Notes: generated by a model from the letters alone, not told the origin. A stretch of DNA of 64,000 nt from Chitinophagaceae bacterium (GCA_016703625.1 JADJBP010000002.1:186001-250000); one strand, 5' to 3'; positions 51,055 through 62,356 are shown, counted from the first letter of the stretch. Translations and numbers: made by a program.

Positions 51055-51696
51055 TTATGCTTCTGCTGTTTCTACATTTTCTTCACTGAAGATCTTTGCA
51101 GCGCTTTCAGTCAATACCAGCACATTTGCATTTAAAATATCGTACGTATTCAGGTCACTCAATAATGTACCGCTTACACATGGCACATTACGTAAACTTA
51201 AATACAGGTTATCGTTGTATTCAGGAATAACAAAAAGTGCTTTTTTGCCGTTGATGTTCAGGCTTTTTAAAATACCTGCAAAGGCGGATGTTTTTGGTGT
51301 ATCCATTTTAACATCTTCCAGCACCATGATCGCATTCTCCTTTGCCTTATAAGCCAGTGCACTCATCTTGGCCAGGTCCTTTACCTTACGGTTCAGTTTG
51401 ATATCATATTTGTGTGGCTTTGGACCGAAGATGGTACCACCACCTTTATACAAAGGGTTACGCAGGTTACCTTTACGGGCACCACCGGTTCCTTTTTGCT
51501 TGTGCAGTTTCCTGGAAGAACCTTTTACTTCCGCACGGGTCTTCACCTTGTGTGAACCCTGGCGCTGTGCGCCCTGGTACTGCTTTACAGCCAGGTAAAT
51601 AACATGGTCATTGGGCTCAATACCGAAGATCTCTTCCGGTAATTCAACCGTTCTGCCGGTCTTTTTTCCTTCTATGTTTAAAACATCTACTTGCAT
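51055..51696 (-). CDS. rplD: 50S ribosomal protein L4
   Basis: 213 residues: AVKQYQGAQRQGSHKVKTRA, the tunnel loop HKQKGTGGARKGNLRNPLYK and GGGTIFGPKPHKYDIKLNRK. In enterobacteria L4 controls the S10 operon; the short leader here (about 37 nt) leaves little room for that. Confidence 0.97.
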   Translation of the reverse strand: MQVDVLNIEGKKTGRTVELPEEIFGIEPNDHVIYLAVKQYQGAQRQGSHKVKTRAEVKGSSRKLHKQKGTGGARKGNLRNPLYKGGGTIFGPKPHKYDIKLNRKVKDLAKMSALAYKAKENAIMVLEDVKMDTPKTSAFAGILKSLNINGKKALFVIPEYNDNLYLSLRNVPCVSGTLLSDLNTYDILNANVLVLTESAAKIFSEENVETAEA

Positions 51697-51751
51697 TGTG
51701 TTATTTTTTCAACTTTGGCAAAGTTTTGAAATTTGCTAAAGTTCGTGAACC

Positions 51752-52369
51752 TTATTTTTGAATTAAAACAATTGAACCGTTATGGCCCGGAACCGAACCA
51801 CTGACCAAAATGTAATTTTTTTCTGCAAAGATCTTAACCACTTTCAATCCTTTCATCGTTACCCTGTCCTGACCCATACGGCCACCCATACGCATACCCT
51901 TAAATACACGGCTGGCATCAGATGAGTTACCGATAGAACCCGGGGCCCTTGATCTGTCGTGCTGACCATGCGACTGGCCGCCAACGCCTTTGAAACCATG
52001 GCGCTTTACAACACCCTGGAATCCTTTACCCTTGGTGGTGCCCACAACTTCAACAGCATCGCCTTCGGCAAATATGTCAACAGTAATTGTTTCACCAACA
52101 TTCTTGTCTATTTCGCTATCGCGGATTTCCTGGACGAATTTTTTAGGAGAGGTTTGCGCTTTGGCAAAGTGATTGATCTCAGCTTTTACGGAGTGCTTTT
52201 CTTTTTTATCACCAAATGCTATCTGGAGAGCATTGTAACCGTCAGTTTCAACGGTTTTCTTTTGTGTAACCACGCATGGGCCTGCCTCAATTATAGTGAC
52301 AGCAGTTTGCCTGCCACTTGCATCGAAGATACTGGTCATGCCGATCTTCTTACCAATAATACTTTTCAT
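51752..52369 (-). CDS. rplC: 50S ribosomal protein L3
   Basis: 205 residues from ATG 52369 (MKSIIGKKIGMTSIFDASGR). An in-frame extension to 52420 is not conserved. Core motifs VVKRHGFKGVGGQSHGQHDR and APGSIGNSSDASRVFKGMRM. Early 50S assembly protein. Confidence 0.96.
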   Translation of the reverse strand: MKSIIGKKIGMTSIFDASGRQTAVTIIEAGPCVVTQKKTVETDGYNALQIAFGDKKEKHSVKAEINHFAKAQTSPKKFVQEIRDSEIDKNVGETITVDIFAEGDAVEVVGTTKGKGFQGVVKRHGFKGVGGQSHGQHDRSRAPGSIGNSSDASRVFKGMRMGGRMGQDRVTMKGLKVVKIFAEKNYILVSGSVPGHNGSIVLIQK

Positions 52370-52492
52370 TGTATCTTGTTTATATCCAGCGCTCCCCATG
52401 AAAGGGAGATGGATGTTCAATATTTTTTGTTTTTAAGAACTTACCTGCTGCTATCCTGGGCGGAGTCGAAGGACCCACACCCAGACAGTTCA

Positions 52493-52798
52493 TTAGGCTT
52501 TGATCTCAACATCCACACCACTTGGCAAGTCTAACTTACTCAAAGCATCTACCGTACGGCTGCTGCTGGTGTAAATGTCTAATAAACGTTTGTGTGTACA
52601 AAGTTGAAACTGCTCACGTGCTTTTTTATTTACGTGAGGAGAACGCAACACAGTAAAGATTTTCTTGTGTGTAGGTAAAGGAATTGGCCCTGTTACTACA
52701 GCTCCCGTACTACGTACAGTTTTTACAATCTTTTCTGCTGATTTATCAACCAGGTTATGGTCGTAAGACTGCAATTTTATTCTGATTCTCTGTGACAT
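52493..52798 (-). CDS. rpsJ: 30S ribosomal protein S10, first gene of the cluster
   Basis: 101 residues: MSQRIRIKLQSYDHNLVDKS, VRSTGAVVTGPIPLPTHKKI, FTVLRSPHVNKKAREQFQLC. Also a transcription elongation partner of NusB. A strong promoter lies directly upstream, and rpsL, rpsG, fusA are not adjacent. Confidence 0.97.
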   Translation of the reverse strand: MSQRIRIKLQSYDHNLVDKSAEKIVKTVRSTGAVVTGPIPLPTHKKIFTVLRSPHVNKKAREQFQLCTHKRLLDIYTSSSRTVDALSKLDLPSGVDVEIKA

Positions 52799-53152
52799 AT
52801 AAAAAGAACTTTTTAATTACCGTTTTTTAATTTGGAGTGCAAAGGTAAGGGTTGGAATGTTATTGGCAAAAGAATAGGGAAAGTTTTTTTAACTGATTTT
52901 TATATTAAGCATTTTGCCAGGTATCATGGCCGTAACCGTTCATTTTCCATCCCGCGGAACCCAAATCCGCCTTTTAGCGCTACTTTATGATGCAAATGCC
53001 CCCCATGTAAAGTATCGCCGAAAAGCCAACCACCCTTGTATATTACAAAAAAAGATACTACTTTAGGTTGTTGGTATTGGAGATTAACACTTAAAAGAAC
53101 CACAAAGGTTTTAGATCAACCAATGCACTACACTTAATGTATATAATTAAAA
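52799..53152. other. Divergent spacer upstream of the S10 cluster
   Basis: A 354-bp region between rpsJ (minus) and the lysozyme-like gene (plus). It holds the S10 promoter (52840-52870) and otherwise no gene; short frames and the GC-richer patch 52925-53035 show nothing recognisable. Confidence 0.6.
52840..52870 (-). promoter_or_regulatory. Promoter of the S10-spc ribosomal cluster
   Basis: On the minus strand TTTG (52870-52867), 19 nt, TACCTTTG (52847-52840): a perfect TTTG-N19-TAnnTTTG promoter. Transcription should begin near 52835, about 37 nt before rpsJ. Confidence 0.88.
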
Positions 53153-54072
53153 ATGTCATCCAGTTTAAATCCCAGGATAAAAAACATTCAAAAAGCCATA
53201 CAGGTAGCAGTAACGGGCAATTTTGACCCGGCAACCATCAATAAGCTGTTGAGTATCATGCAAGTAAAATCAGCCGATCAAACTTTGCAGGCAAAAAAAG
53301 AGGCCATTCAAAAAAAACTTGGCTTCACTGGTAAAGCTGTAGATGGCATTTTTGGTGTAAACACAACCACGAGGCTTGAATTTTATGTAAGTGCACGTTT
53401 ACCGTCCTTACCCCCCGGGGCAAATATGATCGTTTCAAAAAAAGGGCTCAACCTGGTCATTGAAAGTGAGATCAGCAGTGAGCCCATCTACCGGTTAAAA
53501 CATAAAAAGCCCGTTCGGCCCAAAGGCAAAAGCGGCATTACCATTGGTATTGGTTACGACCTCGGTTATACAACAGCCGCAAAAATCGAAAATGATTGGG
53601 AGCCGGTATTACCGGCAACGGATGTAAAAAAATTGAAGGCTGTTGCCGGTTTAAAAGGCAAGGCGGCCGGGATCGCTTTGGCAAATAATAACGGGGACAT
53701 CAGATCGGTAACCATACCTTTTGAATCTGCCAAAGCCGTTTTTTATATAAGTTCTTTGCCCGCCTATGCAAAATTAACCAGGACAATTTATCCCGGTATC
53801 GATAAATTACCCCCGATGCCCAGGAAGCATTGCTTTCCATGGTATATAACCGGGGGTCTGGTTTAAAGAGTGACAGGAGAAGAGAAATGAAAAATATAGT
53901 TAAACTCGCAGACAAAGCTGATCTAAAAGGTATCGCTGCAGAAATCCGGTCAATGAAAAGGCTTTGGACAAGCCCCGAAACAAAAGGGCTTTTGATCCGC
54001 CGCGAAAATGAAGCGGTGCTGGTTGAAAACGCCGGTTTCTTTTATAATCCTGATGAGATCATCTTTCTTTGA
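53153..54072 (+). CDS. Lysozyme-like (pesticin/GH24-type) protein with peptidoglycan-binding-like N-terminus (frameshifted)
   Basis: About 306 residues over two frames joined near 53820 (DKLPP then QEALLSMVYNRGSGL). The N-terminal half has repeat-like helices similar to peptidoglycan-binding domains: KAIQVAVTGNFDPATINKLL and KKLGFTGKAVDGIFGVNTTT. The C-terminal half has the lysozyme-like pattern: an early Glu (LVIESEISSEPIY), then GKSGITIGIGYDLGY, which matches the T(I/V)GxGxD strand of phage-type lysozymes, and SMVYNRGSGL. No signal peptide is visible, which suits a phage-, contractile-system- or toxin-type enzyme. It stands alone beside rpsJ. The family assignment is by pattern only. Confidence 0.6.
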
Positions 54073-54089
54073 ATTAACAGTTTCCGTGT

Positions 54090-54791
54090 TTACTCATTTT
54101 TTGTAACACTTCCCCCGCTGCTTACCGATTGACTAACGGAAGCTGCTCCATGATATCTCACCGTTGATCCGCTGCTGGCAGTTGCATTCAAACTTACGCT
54201 GGCGTGTACTTTTGCACTGGCACCACTGCTTACTGAAACTTTTGTGTTTTCAGTCTTGAGATCCCAGCTCCTGATCTCCGAGCCGCTGGATGCTTCTGCG
54301 GTATAATTCCGGGTTTTGCCGCTGAGGCTGATATAACCACCACTGCTTACATCAGCTTCAACATCAGGAGCATCTACTTCTGCAACGATCTCCGACCCGC
54401 TGGATGCCTTAAATGTTAATTTGCCGCTGTTTTTCAAAACATCCTGTACCGTTACTTCGGCAGAAGAAGATGCTTTAATGGTTCTTAAAGATGGAGCAGC
54501 GATATAAACCTTCATGTGAACATCTGAATAATTATGCAGGTCCTCGGTACTTATTTTTAATGTATTGCCCGAAATTTTGGTTTCTATATGTTTAATGATG
54601 TTATCATCCGCTTCAACTACAACTGAAGTGACCGGGCCGGTCTTCACTTCAACTTCAAAACCTCCGCCAACACTGATCCCGTCAAAAATATTGACCGACC
54701 GTGTTTCGGTGATGATGTTACCGCTGCCGGTTTTAAAACGGCAGGAACAGAGCATGAAGCATGCAAAAAGAAAAATGAAGAATTTTTTCAT
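54090..54791 (-). CDS. GIN domain (DUF2807) lipoprotein
   Basis: A 233-residue protein from ATG 54791 with lipobox FMLCSCRFK (Cys about 17). The mature part is an auto-transporter-like beta-helix: GSGNIITETRSVNIFDGISV, FEVEVKTGPVTSVVVEADDN, then repeated SS-G-(A/S)EV or SSGSEI turns every 20 or so residues. This is the head-GIN domain, common in Bacteroidota, thought to lie at the cell surface; function unknown. Convergent with the lysozyme-like gene, 17 bp apart. Confidence 0.9.
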   Translation of the reverse strand: MKKFFIFLFACFMLCSCRFKTGSGNIITETRSVNIFDGISVGGGFEVEVKTGPVTSVVVEADDNIIKHIETKISGNTLKISTEDLHNYSDVHMKVYIAAPSLRTIKASSSAEVTVQDVLKNSGKLTFKASSGSEIVAEVDAPDVEADVSSGGYISLSGKTRNYTAEASSGSEIRSWDLKTENTKVSVSSGASAKVHASVSLNATASSGSTVRYHGAASVSQSVSSGGSVTKNE

Positions 54792-54870
54792 GGCAAATAA
54801 TTTTAACAAATATAAAATATCTTAACGTTAAACACAATCAAATGCATCAGATAACATCCAAGTATTTATT

Positions 54871-54878
54871 TACCTTCG
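54871..54878 (+). promoter_or_regulatory. Weak -7 promoter element for guaA
   Basis: TACCTTCG is one base off TAnnTTTG and ends 7 bp before the guaA start codon, so the transcript would have almost no leader. Confidence 0.35.
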
Positions 54879-54885
54879 CAGCGCT

Positions 54886-56418
54886 ATGACAGAAAAAATA
54901 TTAATCCTCGATTTTGGTTCGCAGTACACCCAACTTATTGCCCGTACGGTACGGGAAGCAAATGTGTATTGCGAGATCATTCCTTATAATGCTTCCATTG
55001 TTTACGAAACCGGTTTAAAAGGCATTATACTGGGAGGTTCGCCTTTTTTCGGTTAATGAAGAAAGTGCACTCCTTGCAGATATAAAAGCAATGACAGCCA
55101 AAGTACCTGTTCTTGGTATCTGCTATGGCGCCCAGTTAACCGCAAAAATTTTTGGTGGCCGGGTTGATAAAAGTGAAAAAAGAGAATATGGCAGGGCTAT
55201 TTTTACCGTTGAAAAAGCAGATCCCCTCCTGGAAAACGTTGCAGCAAAATCGCAGGTATGGATGAGCCATAGTGATACGATCAAGGAATTACCCGCCGGG
55301 TTTGAATTATTGGGAACAACCGAAAGCATACCCGTGGCTGCATTCAAACGATCCACGGGCGAACAACCGCTCTACGGTTTACAGTTTCACCCCGAAGTTT
55401 ATCATTCTGCCGAAGGCAAAACCATTATTAAAAATTTTTTGGTAAATATTTGCCATTGCAGCCAGGACTGGACCCCCGCCCATTTTATTACCGACACGGT
55501 AGCTTCCTTAAAAAAACAGATCGGGAATAAAAAAGTGATCATGGGGCTCAGCGGTGGTGTAGACAGCACCGTTGCTGCCACCTTAATTCATAAAGCCATC
55601 GGTGAAAACCTCTATGGCATTTTTGTAGATAACGGTGTTTTGCGCAAGCATGAATTTGAAGACGTGCTGGAAATTTATAAAAAACTGGGTTTACATGTAA
55701 TTGGAGTTGATGCCAAAGATCATTTTTATAAAAAGCTTGCCGGTAAAACAGACCCTGAAGAAAAACGCAAAGCCATTGGCGGCGGTTTCATAGAAATTTT
55801 TGACCAGGAAGCGCATAAAATTGAAGGTGTTGAATTGCTGGGCCAGGGAACCATTTACCCCGATGTAATTGAATCCTTATCGGTACACGGCCCATCGGCA
55901 ACCATCAAATCGCACCACAATGTTGGCGGCCTGCCCGATACCATGAAACTTGGACTGGTAGAGCCGCTACGGGCATTATTTAAAGATGAGGTAAGACGTG
56001 TTGGAATGGAACTGGGCATACCCGAAGAAATGCTTTTCAGGCACCCGTTCCCGGGCCCGGATTGGGCATCCGTATTTTAGGAGAAGTTACTGAAGAAAGG
56101 GTACGGTTATTGCAGGATGCTGATGCGATTTATATTAATGGTTTAAAAAAGCATCATTTATACGCAAGTGTGTGGCAGGCCGGCACCATTTTATTACCGG
56201 TAAAAAGTGTGGGCGTGATGGGTGATGAAAGAACTTATGAATTCACTGTTGCATTAAGAGCAGTAACATCGGTTGATGGAATGACAGCAGACTGGGCTCA
56301 TTTGCCTTATGCATTTTTGGCCGATATCAGTAATGAGATCATCAACAATGTACCGGGAATAAACCGGGTGGTTTATGATATCAGCAGCAAACCTCCGGCA
56401 ACGATTGAGTGGGAATAG
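54886..56418 (+). CDS. guaA: GMP synthase (glutamine-hydrolysing), two frameshifts
   Basis: Converts XMP to GMP with glutamine. Reading across breaks gives 510 residues, the normal size. N-terminal glutamine amidotransferase: ILDFGSQYTQLIARTVRE, GICYGAQLTAKIFGG with the nucleophilic Cys, and GLQFHPEVYHS with His and Glu. ATP-pyrophosphatase: GLSGGVDSTVAATLIHKA; dimerisation domain to ISSKPPATIEWE. The first break (near 55042) is an extra T in CCTTTTTTCGG, the second (near 56058) a missing G in GGGCCCGGATTGGG. Both are homopolymer indels in an essential gene, so sequence error is likely. Confidence 0.94.
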
Positions 56419-56475
56419 GAGTTTAGTTTAAAAGATCAGGAATTAGGTAATGATTGTATAATTTGAAATTCGATT

Positions 56476-57668
56476 ATGGGTAAGAAAATTATTTTGGGAA
56501 TTATTTTTATGCTTGCTTTTTTCAGTACGGTAACCCTGTATGCCCAAAATGATTCTGTACTAAAAGCACCGGTTTATAAAGTCGGGATCTTTGCACCGCT
56601 TTACCTGGATTCTGTTTTTACAAAAAATACATTCAGGTACCGGCAGAGTTTACCCCGTTTTATCATGCCTGCAGTAGAATTTGTACAGGGTGCAATGATC
56701 GCACTCGACAGTTTACAGGCCGGGGAGGAATTTATTGATGCTGCCATTTATGATACCAAATCATTTACGGAAAAAGTACCTGACCTTATCCGGAATAAAA
56801 AATTAGACAGCCTTCAACTCATCATTGGTAGTGTAAAGGATGAAGAATATAAACAGCTTGCCGATTTTGCACTGCAGCGCAACATCCCGTTCATCTCGGC
56901 CACATATCCCAATGTGGGCGGTATTACCGGCAACCCTTTTTTGGTAGTGATGAATTCCACGCTCAAGTCGCATTGTGATGCCATTTACAGTTATATCCTC
57001 CAGAACCACGGCACCGATAAGATCTACATTGCCCGGCAAAAGGGTTTCCAGGAAGATATGGTTGTTTCTTATTTAAAACAGATCAATGAACCTGATGGCA
57101 AACCATTACTCCCCATTGAGATCATTCATGTTGACAAAAATGTAAGTACCGCTTTTCTTAAAACTAAATTAGACAGTAACAGTAAAAGTATCATCATTGC
57201 TGCCAGCCTGGATGAAACCTTTGCAGGCAATATAGCAAAGTCTTGCTCCGACCTGAATAAAACATATCCCATTACCCTTATCGGTATGCCCACCTGGGAT
57301 AATTTTGGGGCATTGTTCAATAAAAAAACCTCGCCGACTTTCCCGTTTATTTCACAACACCATATTATAACGAAAAGCTGGATGCATTCAGCAAATCACT
57401 TAATGCAGCATATTTTAAAAAATATAAAGGCAAGCCGGGGGATATGGCCTTTAAAGGATATGAAGCTGTGTATTTATTCACCAAACTGCTGATCAAAAAA
57501 CCGGGCAATTTCATGAACCATATCAATGATAAACAGTTCCAGGTTTTTTGCGAGTATAATTTCAGGCCGGTAAAATTAAATAATACCATGGCTGTTGCTG
57601 ATTATTACGAAAACAAACATTTATACCTGATAAAGATATTGAACGGCACTATTTCCCGTGCCTGGTGA
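56476..57668 (+). CDS. Periplasmic-binding-protein-like receptor (frameshifted)
   Basis: About 397 residues. Signal peptide MGKKIILGIIFMLAFFSTVT with YAQ as cleavage region, then YKVGIFAPLYLDSVF and a fold of the type I periplasmic binding protein family: FVQGAMIALDSLQAGEEFID, LIIGSVKDEEYKQLADFALQ, FISATYPNVGGITGNPFLVV. Near 57330 the frame changes; the second frame reads DFPVYFTTPYYNEKLDAFSK and continues to GYEAVYLFTKLLIKKPGNFM. Branched-chain amino-acid-type receptors show this architecture. No transport genes are adjacent, and in Bacteroidota such proteins are often linked to cell-wall or LysM functions, so the ligand is open. It follows guaA by 57 bp. Confidence 0.75.
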
Positions 57669-57696
57669 TGTACATAAACCCGGTTACAGGTAATTA

Positions 57697-57724
57697 TAAA
57701 GGCAGGCTCTTGAGCCTGCCTTTA
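57697..57724. terminator. Bidirectional hairpin between convergent genes
   Basis: A perfect 13-bp stem TAAAGGCAGGCTC and its complement around a 2-nt centre. T-tracts are short, so efficiency is uncertain. Confidence 0.65.
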
Positions 57725-57747
57725 TGTATTCAATAAAAAAGTTTATA

Positions 57748-58266
57748 TCAGTACACTAAATGTTTACGCTGCATGGTATACAGGATGATGAATAAGGCCG
57801 CAATAGCGATACTGAAATATGTGGCGAACCCTGCAAATGCAAAAGCGCCGATAAATAAGAACTGGGTAAGGAATGGCAACAGTTCTCCAATGGTATATAA
57901 TAAATAACCCTGCTTTTTAAGCTGCCGCATTTGTAAAGCACCATAAAAACAAAGGGCCAGTGCAACCACTGATAATAAAACGATCGGTATCCTGTTTTCA
58001 TAGGTTTTCCGGATCATTTCAACCATGGTTTCCGGGTCTCCCATCATGGATTTTGCCCAGCCCGGCATACTATCCGAATTCATTTGTTCAGACAGCTGGT
58101 CAATTTTATCATAAGAGGTTTTGGCCGTAAAAAATGACCATAATGAAGCAAGTAACTGGATCGCACACCCGATAAAAGTTAAAATGGTAAGTACGTTTAA
58201 CCCGGTTGGCAGTTTGGGTTTTCCGGCTTCATTAAATTGTAAAACATCAGTCGTTTCGGTGTTCAT
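57748..58266 (-). CDS. Four-TM membrane protein of unknown function
   Basis: A 172-residue protein with helices at about 22-44 (LNVLTILTFIGCAIQLLASL), 95-113, 121-140 and 145-165, and a soluble loop (about 50-90) with QMNSDSMPGWAKSMMGDPET. It ends TMQRKHLVY. Seen widely in Chitinophagaceae as a hypothetical protein; I cannot name a function. Divergent spacing and no operon partners. Confidence 0.7.
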   Translation of the reverse strand: MNTETTDVLQFNEAGKPKLPTGLNVLTILTFIGCAIQLLASLWSFFTAKTSYDKIDQLSEQMNSDSMPGWAKSMMGDPETMVEMIRKTYENRIPIVLLSVVALALCFYGALQMRQLKKQGYLLYTIGELLPFLTQFLFIGAFAFAGFATYFSIAIAALFIILYTMQRKHLVY

Positions 58267-58366
58267 AACAGTTGGTTTTAATTAAAAATACTAGATCGTT
58301 AAAAATCAAATTCTAAATTAGTTCAAATTATTAAAACCGGTGATGATTTTATGAAAAGGGTATAAC

Positions 58367-60813
58367 TTATTTTCTTTTTCTCAAATTCAGGTAATCCAGG
58401 AAATAAACGATCTTGACCGTTATTTCATTGCTGTGCGGGCTGTCGACCACCCGGCCGAAATTTTTGATATAATTGGTGTTGGTATAGGGATCAATGTTCA
58501 CATTATTTCCCAGTGCATTCTTCCAGGCCACGGTGAGCCGGCTACCGGGTAAAAAATCCCAGGTATAAAACATATCCACATTAAAAATATTAAAGTTCAA
58601 GTTCTCATTTGCAATAAAGCTGGTATCACGCCAGTAACCATCGGGTTTTACATTATAAAAATTGGTATTCTCTAATAAGGACCAGTAATGGCGCATCCTG
58701 ATATTTACATTCATCCTTGATGTAAAATTGAACTGCCCGCTAACGATAGCTGTATTGGTCTTTACGTTCCGCCTGGCGATAACGGGAGAACCGTCGGGAT
58801 TTAATTTAAATGCCCATCCCCAGTTTCCCCTGTCCTGCACAATATCCATACTGGTACTGAGCAGGAATTTATCGCTGAACCTGTAACGCAATCCCAGGTT
58901 ACCGGTCCAGTAAGGATCGTTGGCCAGGGGCGATTCTGCACCGCCGATCTTCCAGCTGACATATAATTTTTCCGGCTGTCGCTGCTTCCGTTAATACCCA
59001 GGTAATAATATGGAGTGCGCCGGAGGTAATAACCGGTATATACATTGGAATGAAAAAGTAGTCCCTGTTCCAGGCAGGGCTGGTTTGAAATCCGATTGAA
59101 ATATCCCAGAAATTTTTAAACAGGAAGAAAGCAGATGCATTCAACTGTAAACTTGACCATAGAAATGGTTTATACAGGTACACATTTGTAAAACTCAGTT
59201 TGTAATTATGATTTAAAAAATGCCTCGTTGGTTTGATCATGATATAGCTGATATTGCCGCTATATTCAAATGAATTATTGTTTTGTATAAAACCAAGGTC
59301 ATTGGGATCATATTGGTCGCTTTCTACATTTACAGTTGCCCGGTATTGAATAACACCGCTAACCTTTCCAAAACCTGCAGTTGTGGTAAAACCTTTTTTA
59401 TTGGCCAGTTTTCCCCAAATACTGCTGTACTTACCGGTAAAAGAAAAATTATGATAATTTTTTCTATCAAACAGCGACAGGTCTACGCTGCTCACATTTG
59501 CATTGCGGCTGTTGCCCCTGCGTAAAACATTGGTATTTGTAAAACTGATGGAAGAACGGTTCTTCAATGCCTGGTCAAGTACTATGATATTATAATTGGT
59601 AAGTGGCTCGGTTAAAATACTTGAGTCTTTACCGGTTGCCACATCCCTGATCTTTGCATACATGGGTGCCGAAACGGCATTGAAAATACCAATACCCAGG
59701 TTCCCTTTGGTGCGGCCTGAGAATTTTGTTGCATTATACAGCCTTGTAATACCCGGGTTCTTAATGATCTTATATTGTGGGTTATCTCCATAATTATTCA
59801 ACACGGAATTTGCCTGCCTGGGCGCATCACCTATCCGCCTGGAATAAAATAAACCGGCCTTATTGAACAACTCGGTTCCTTCGGTAAAAAAAGGGCGGTA
59901 GTCATCAAACTTTACCTGGAAAGGCGACAGGTTAAGAAATACGTTATCGCTTTGTACCTGTGCAAAATCGGGTATCAGTGTCATGTCCAGTGTAAAGCTT
60001 TCGTTTATCCCGTATTTCACATCCATACCACCGCTTTTTAAATATTCTGTAACGTTTCCCCTGGAAGTGGGCGATACCCTGATACCCCCGGATAAATAAG
60101 GCAGGAAGGATAAACGGGTAGGCGGTTCAATATTGTGCAGGCCGGTCCACATACCCCATTGATTTAATTCACCGCTGACATTGGGATTGATCGGGTTCCA
60201 GATACTGTTTTCGTTCTCGTTGCGTGTGAAACGGGCAAAATTAAGGCCCCAATCCTGAACATCTTTTTTGGAAAACCGGATGGCACTCAGCGGTATTTTA
60301 ATTTCTGCAACCCAGCCATCTTTTTTTATACTGGTCTTGCTTTCCCCAAACCGCATCCCAGGTCAGGTCATTCACAACACCGGCACCCTGCGACAGTTTT
60401 GAATCGCCCTGTACATTGGCAGCCGATACCCTGAAAATAAAAGCATTTTGTATGTCATGATAGGTATCAAACCCAACCACAAAAATATCTACATCCTGCC
60501 TGTCGAGTACATCACGTGCAGTAAGTTGTTTGCGGATATTAGCAGGGTCATCGTACATATAGGCGCCCACATAAATGGCCGTATTATCATAGGCGATTTT
60601 TACCAATGTTTTACGGGAAGAGGGTTTACCATAAACCGGGGATGCAGTGATAAAATCACCAACCGGTTCAATATTTTTCCAGGCTTCATCATCCAGGTTC
60701 GCATCTATTTTAACAGGTAGATTTATTTTGACTGCAGGAATACTTTTAACCTGTGCCTGGAGAACAAAGGGAAAAAGGTACAGGAAGACAGGTATTATAA
60801 AGCGAGTTGGCAT
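58367..60813 (-). CDS. CBM9-like/DUF5916 outer membrane protein (frameshifted)
   Basis: About 815 residues across three frames. Signal peptide ends LQAQVKSIPAV (start ATG 60813). Residues 25-210 form a family-9 carbohydrate-binding-like domain: LPVKIDANLDDEAWKNIEPV, VKIAYDNTAIYVGAYMYDDP, VAEIKIPLSAIRFSKKDVQD. The remainder is an outer membrane beta-barrel (DUF5916) with LDMTLIPDFAQVQSDN, FFTEGTELFNKAGLFYSRRI and many aromatic strands, ending in NLRKRK. Breaks lie near 60325 and 58895-58990 (the second possibly two indels). Probably binds or imports glycan-derived material; substrate unknown. Confidence 0.8.
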
Positions 60814-60880
60814 TTGATATATTACCAAAGGTAAATAATTATGATAAATGTTAACCGGAACTTACCTGTTTCCATGGAAT

Positions 60881-62118
60881 TCAGGAAACTTGTTGATTTC
60901 GCCGCTGCAATTCTGTATTAATTATAATTAACTCCCGGCTGGTCTGGCCCGATACAGAACTGTTTTCCTGGGCCCGCCGCATTAAATACGGGATCACATC
61001 CTTAATAGGGCCAAATGGCAAATATTTGCTTACCGAAAAACCTGCATGGGCAAGGTTGAAAGTGATGTTGTCACTCATCCCAAACAACTGCGAAAAATGA
61101 ACGTGCGGATGATTGTGTGAAAGGCCTTTTTCATCAAGCAACTGTGTGGTATATAAATTACTGTATTCATTATGCGATGCAACTACAACAGCAATTTTAT
61201 CCAGGTGTTCAATACAAAATGCAACAGATGCATTGAAATCACGATCGCAGGATGCCTTATCCGGCTGTATGGGAGATGGATAATTCATGGCAGCGGCACG
61301 GTTTCTTTCCTTTTCCATATAAGCTCCCCGTACCAGTTTTATTCCAAATATGAAATTCCTTTCAACAGCAGCCGTGTATGAATCCTTTAAGAACTGCAAA
61401 CGGTCGTGCCGGTATAACTGTATGGTATTATAGATCACCGCTTTTTCTTTATTAAAAACATCCATCATCAGCAATACCAGCGCATCAACCGGTTCCTGTA
61501 TCCATGTTTCTTCTGCATCGATCAGCACACCGATATTTTTTTTGCTACCGGCTTCGCACAACTGCTGAATTCTGAATTTTTTGTTGTGCCATACTTCTTT
61601 TTCAGGAGCGATCATCGTTTCAACGGCACCGAGATACCGCTTCATCAGTGTACCCGGTAAGGTCTTCATCTTTGCATCCAGTTTTTCCAACAGCGAAAAC
61701 CTGGCGAAACCGGTTACCTTAACACTCATAAAGGGAATATTGGCCTGTGTGGCAGCATAGTCGATCACCTTTTTAAATTCATCCCGTGCATGTTCAAAAT
61801 TAGCTTCCCCTTCTTTACCCTCCACCCCGTAATCGAGTATCACCTGCACATTGTATTTTTCAAGTTTACCGGCAACTTTCGCGGTTTCTTCCAGTGTTTC
61901 GCCGCCAACGAATTGTTTAAAAATAGTTTTCCGGATCAACGTTTTTGTAAAGGGCACCTGCCATTTAATGGCAAGCGGTGTTATTTTCAATGCCGCATTC
62001 ACGAGCCATGATTTTCCCATGATACCATACAGGAACCTGGCCTGCTTCAGTCCTGCGTTGGTTTTGGGCGCAAATGCATATTCTGTATTTTCGAAGGAGA
62101 TATTTTTTGTTCTTTCAT
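60881..62118 (-). CDS. Proline dehydrogenase (N-terminal indel)
   Basis: FAD enzyme oxidising proline to pyrroline-5-carboxylate. An intact frame starts at ATG 62020 (379 residues), but the family N-terminus continues upstream: with one A added to the run near 62105 the protein starts at ATG 62118 as MKEQKNISFENTEYAFAPKT. Core motifs: GVLIDAEETWIQEPVDALVL, FGIKLVRGAYMEKER, VVASHNEYS, and the FAD/substrate region LPFGPIKDVIPYLMRRAQEN. Single-domain form, without the PutA aldehyde dehydrogenase part. Confidence 0.92.
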
Positions 62119-62332
62119 AATTAGCAATTCAATCACCGAAATTCACAAAACAAAAACGAATTGCCAAATATTTAGACATGATATATATCCTGTTATTTGC
62201 TTTTGCTGCCCGTTCATACAGTAAAATACCTTAAAATATAAAACCATGTATTAAAAAGGCGCAGGCCCTTTTCCTGTTAAACCCATCTTTAAGTTATGGC
62301 GAGCCGGTTCCAGTACCCGTTTTAAAACCGCT

Positions 62333-62340
62333 TATCTTTG
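62333..62340 (+). promoter_or_regulatory. -7 promoter element for the thioesterase gene
   Basis: TATCTTTG matches TAnnTTTG, 16 bp before the start codon. No convincing -33 element. Confidence 0.65.
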
Positions 62341-62356
62341 CTTAAAATTTTACCTC

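Noticed and set aside
51959..52534. Plus-strand frame of 191 codons opposite rplC and rpsJ
   Set aside because: Antisense to conserved ribosomal genes with no promoter or domain.
55035..55050. Programmed ribosomal frameshift in guaA or other broken genes
   Set aside because: The breaks occur in unrelated housekeeping genes in both directions, without conserved slippery site and stimulatory structure; a tRNA gene is affected too, so sequence error is the simpler reading.
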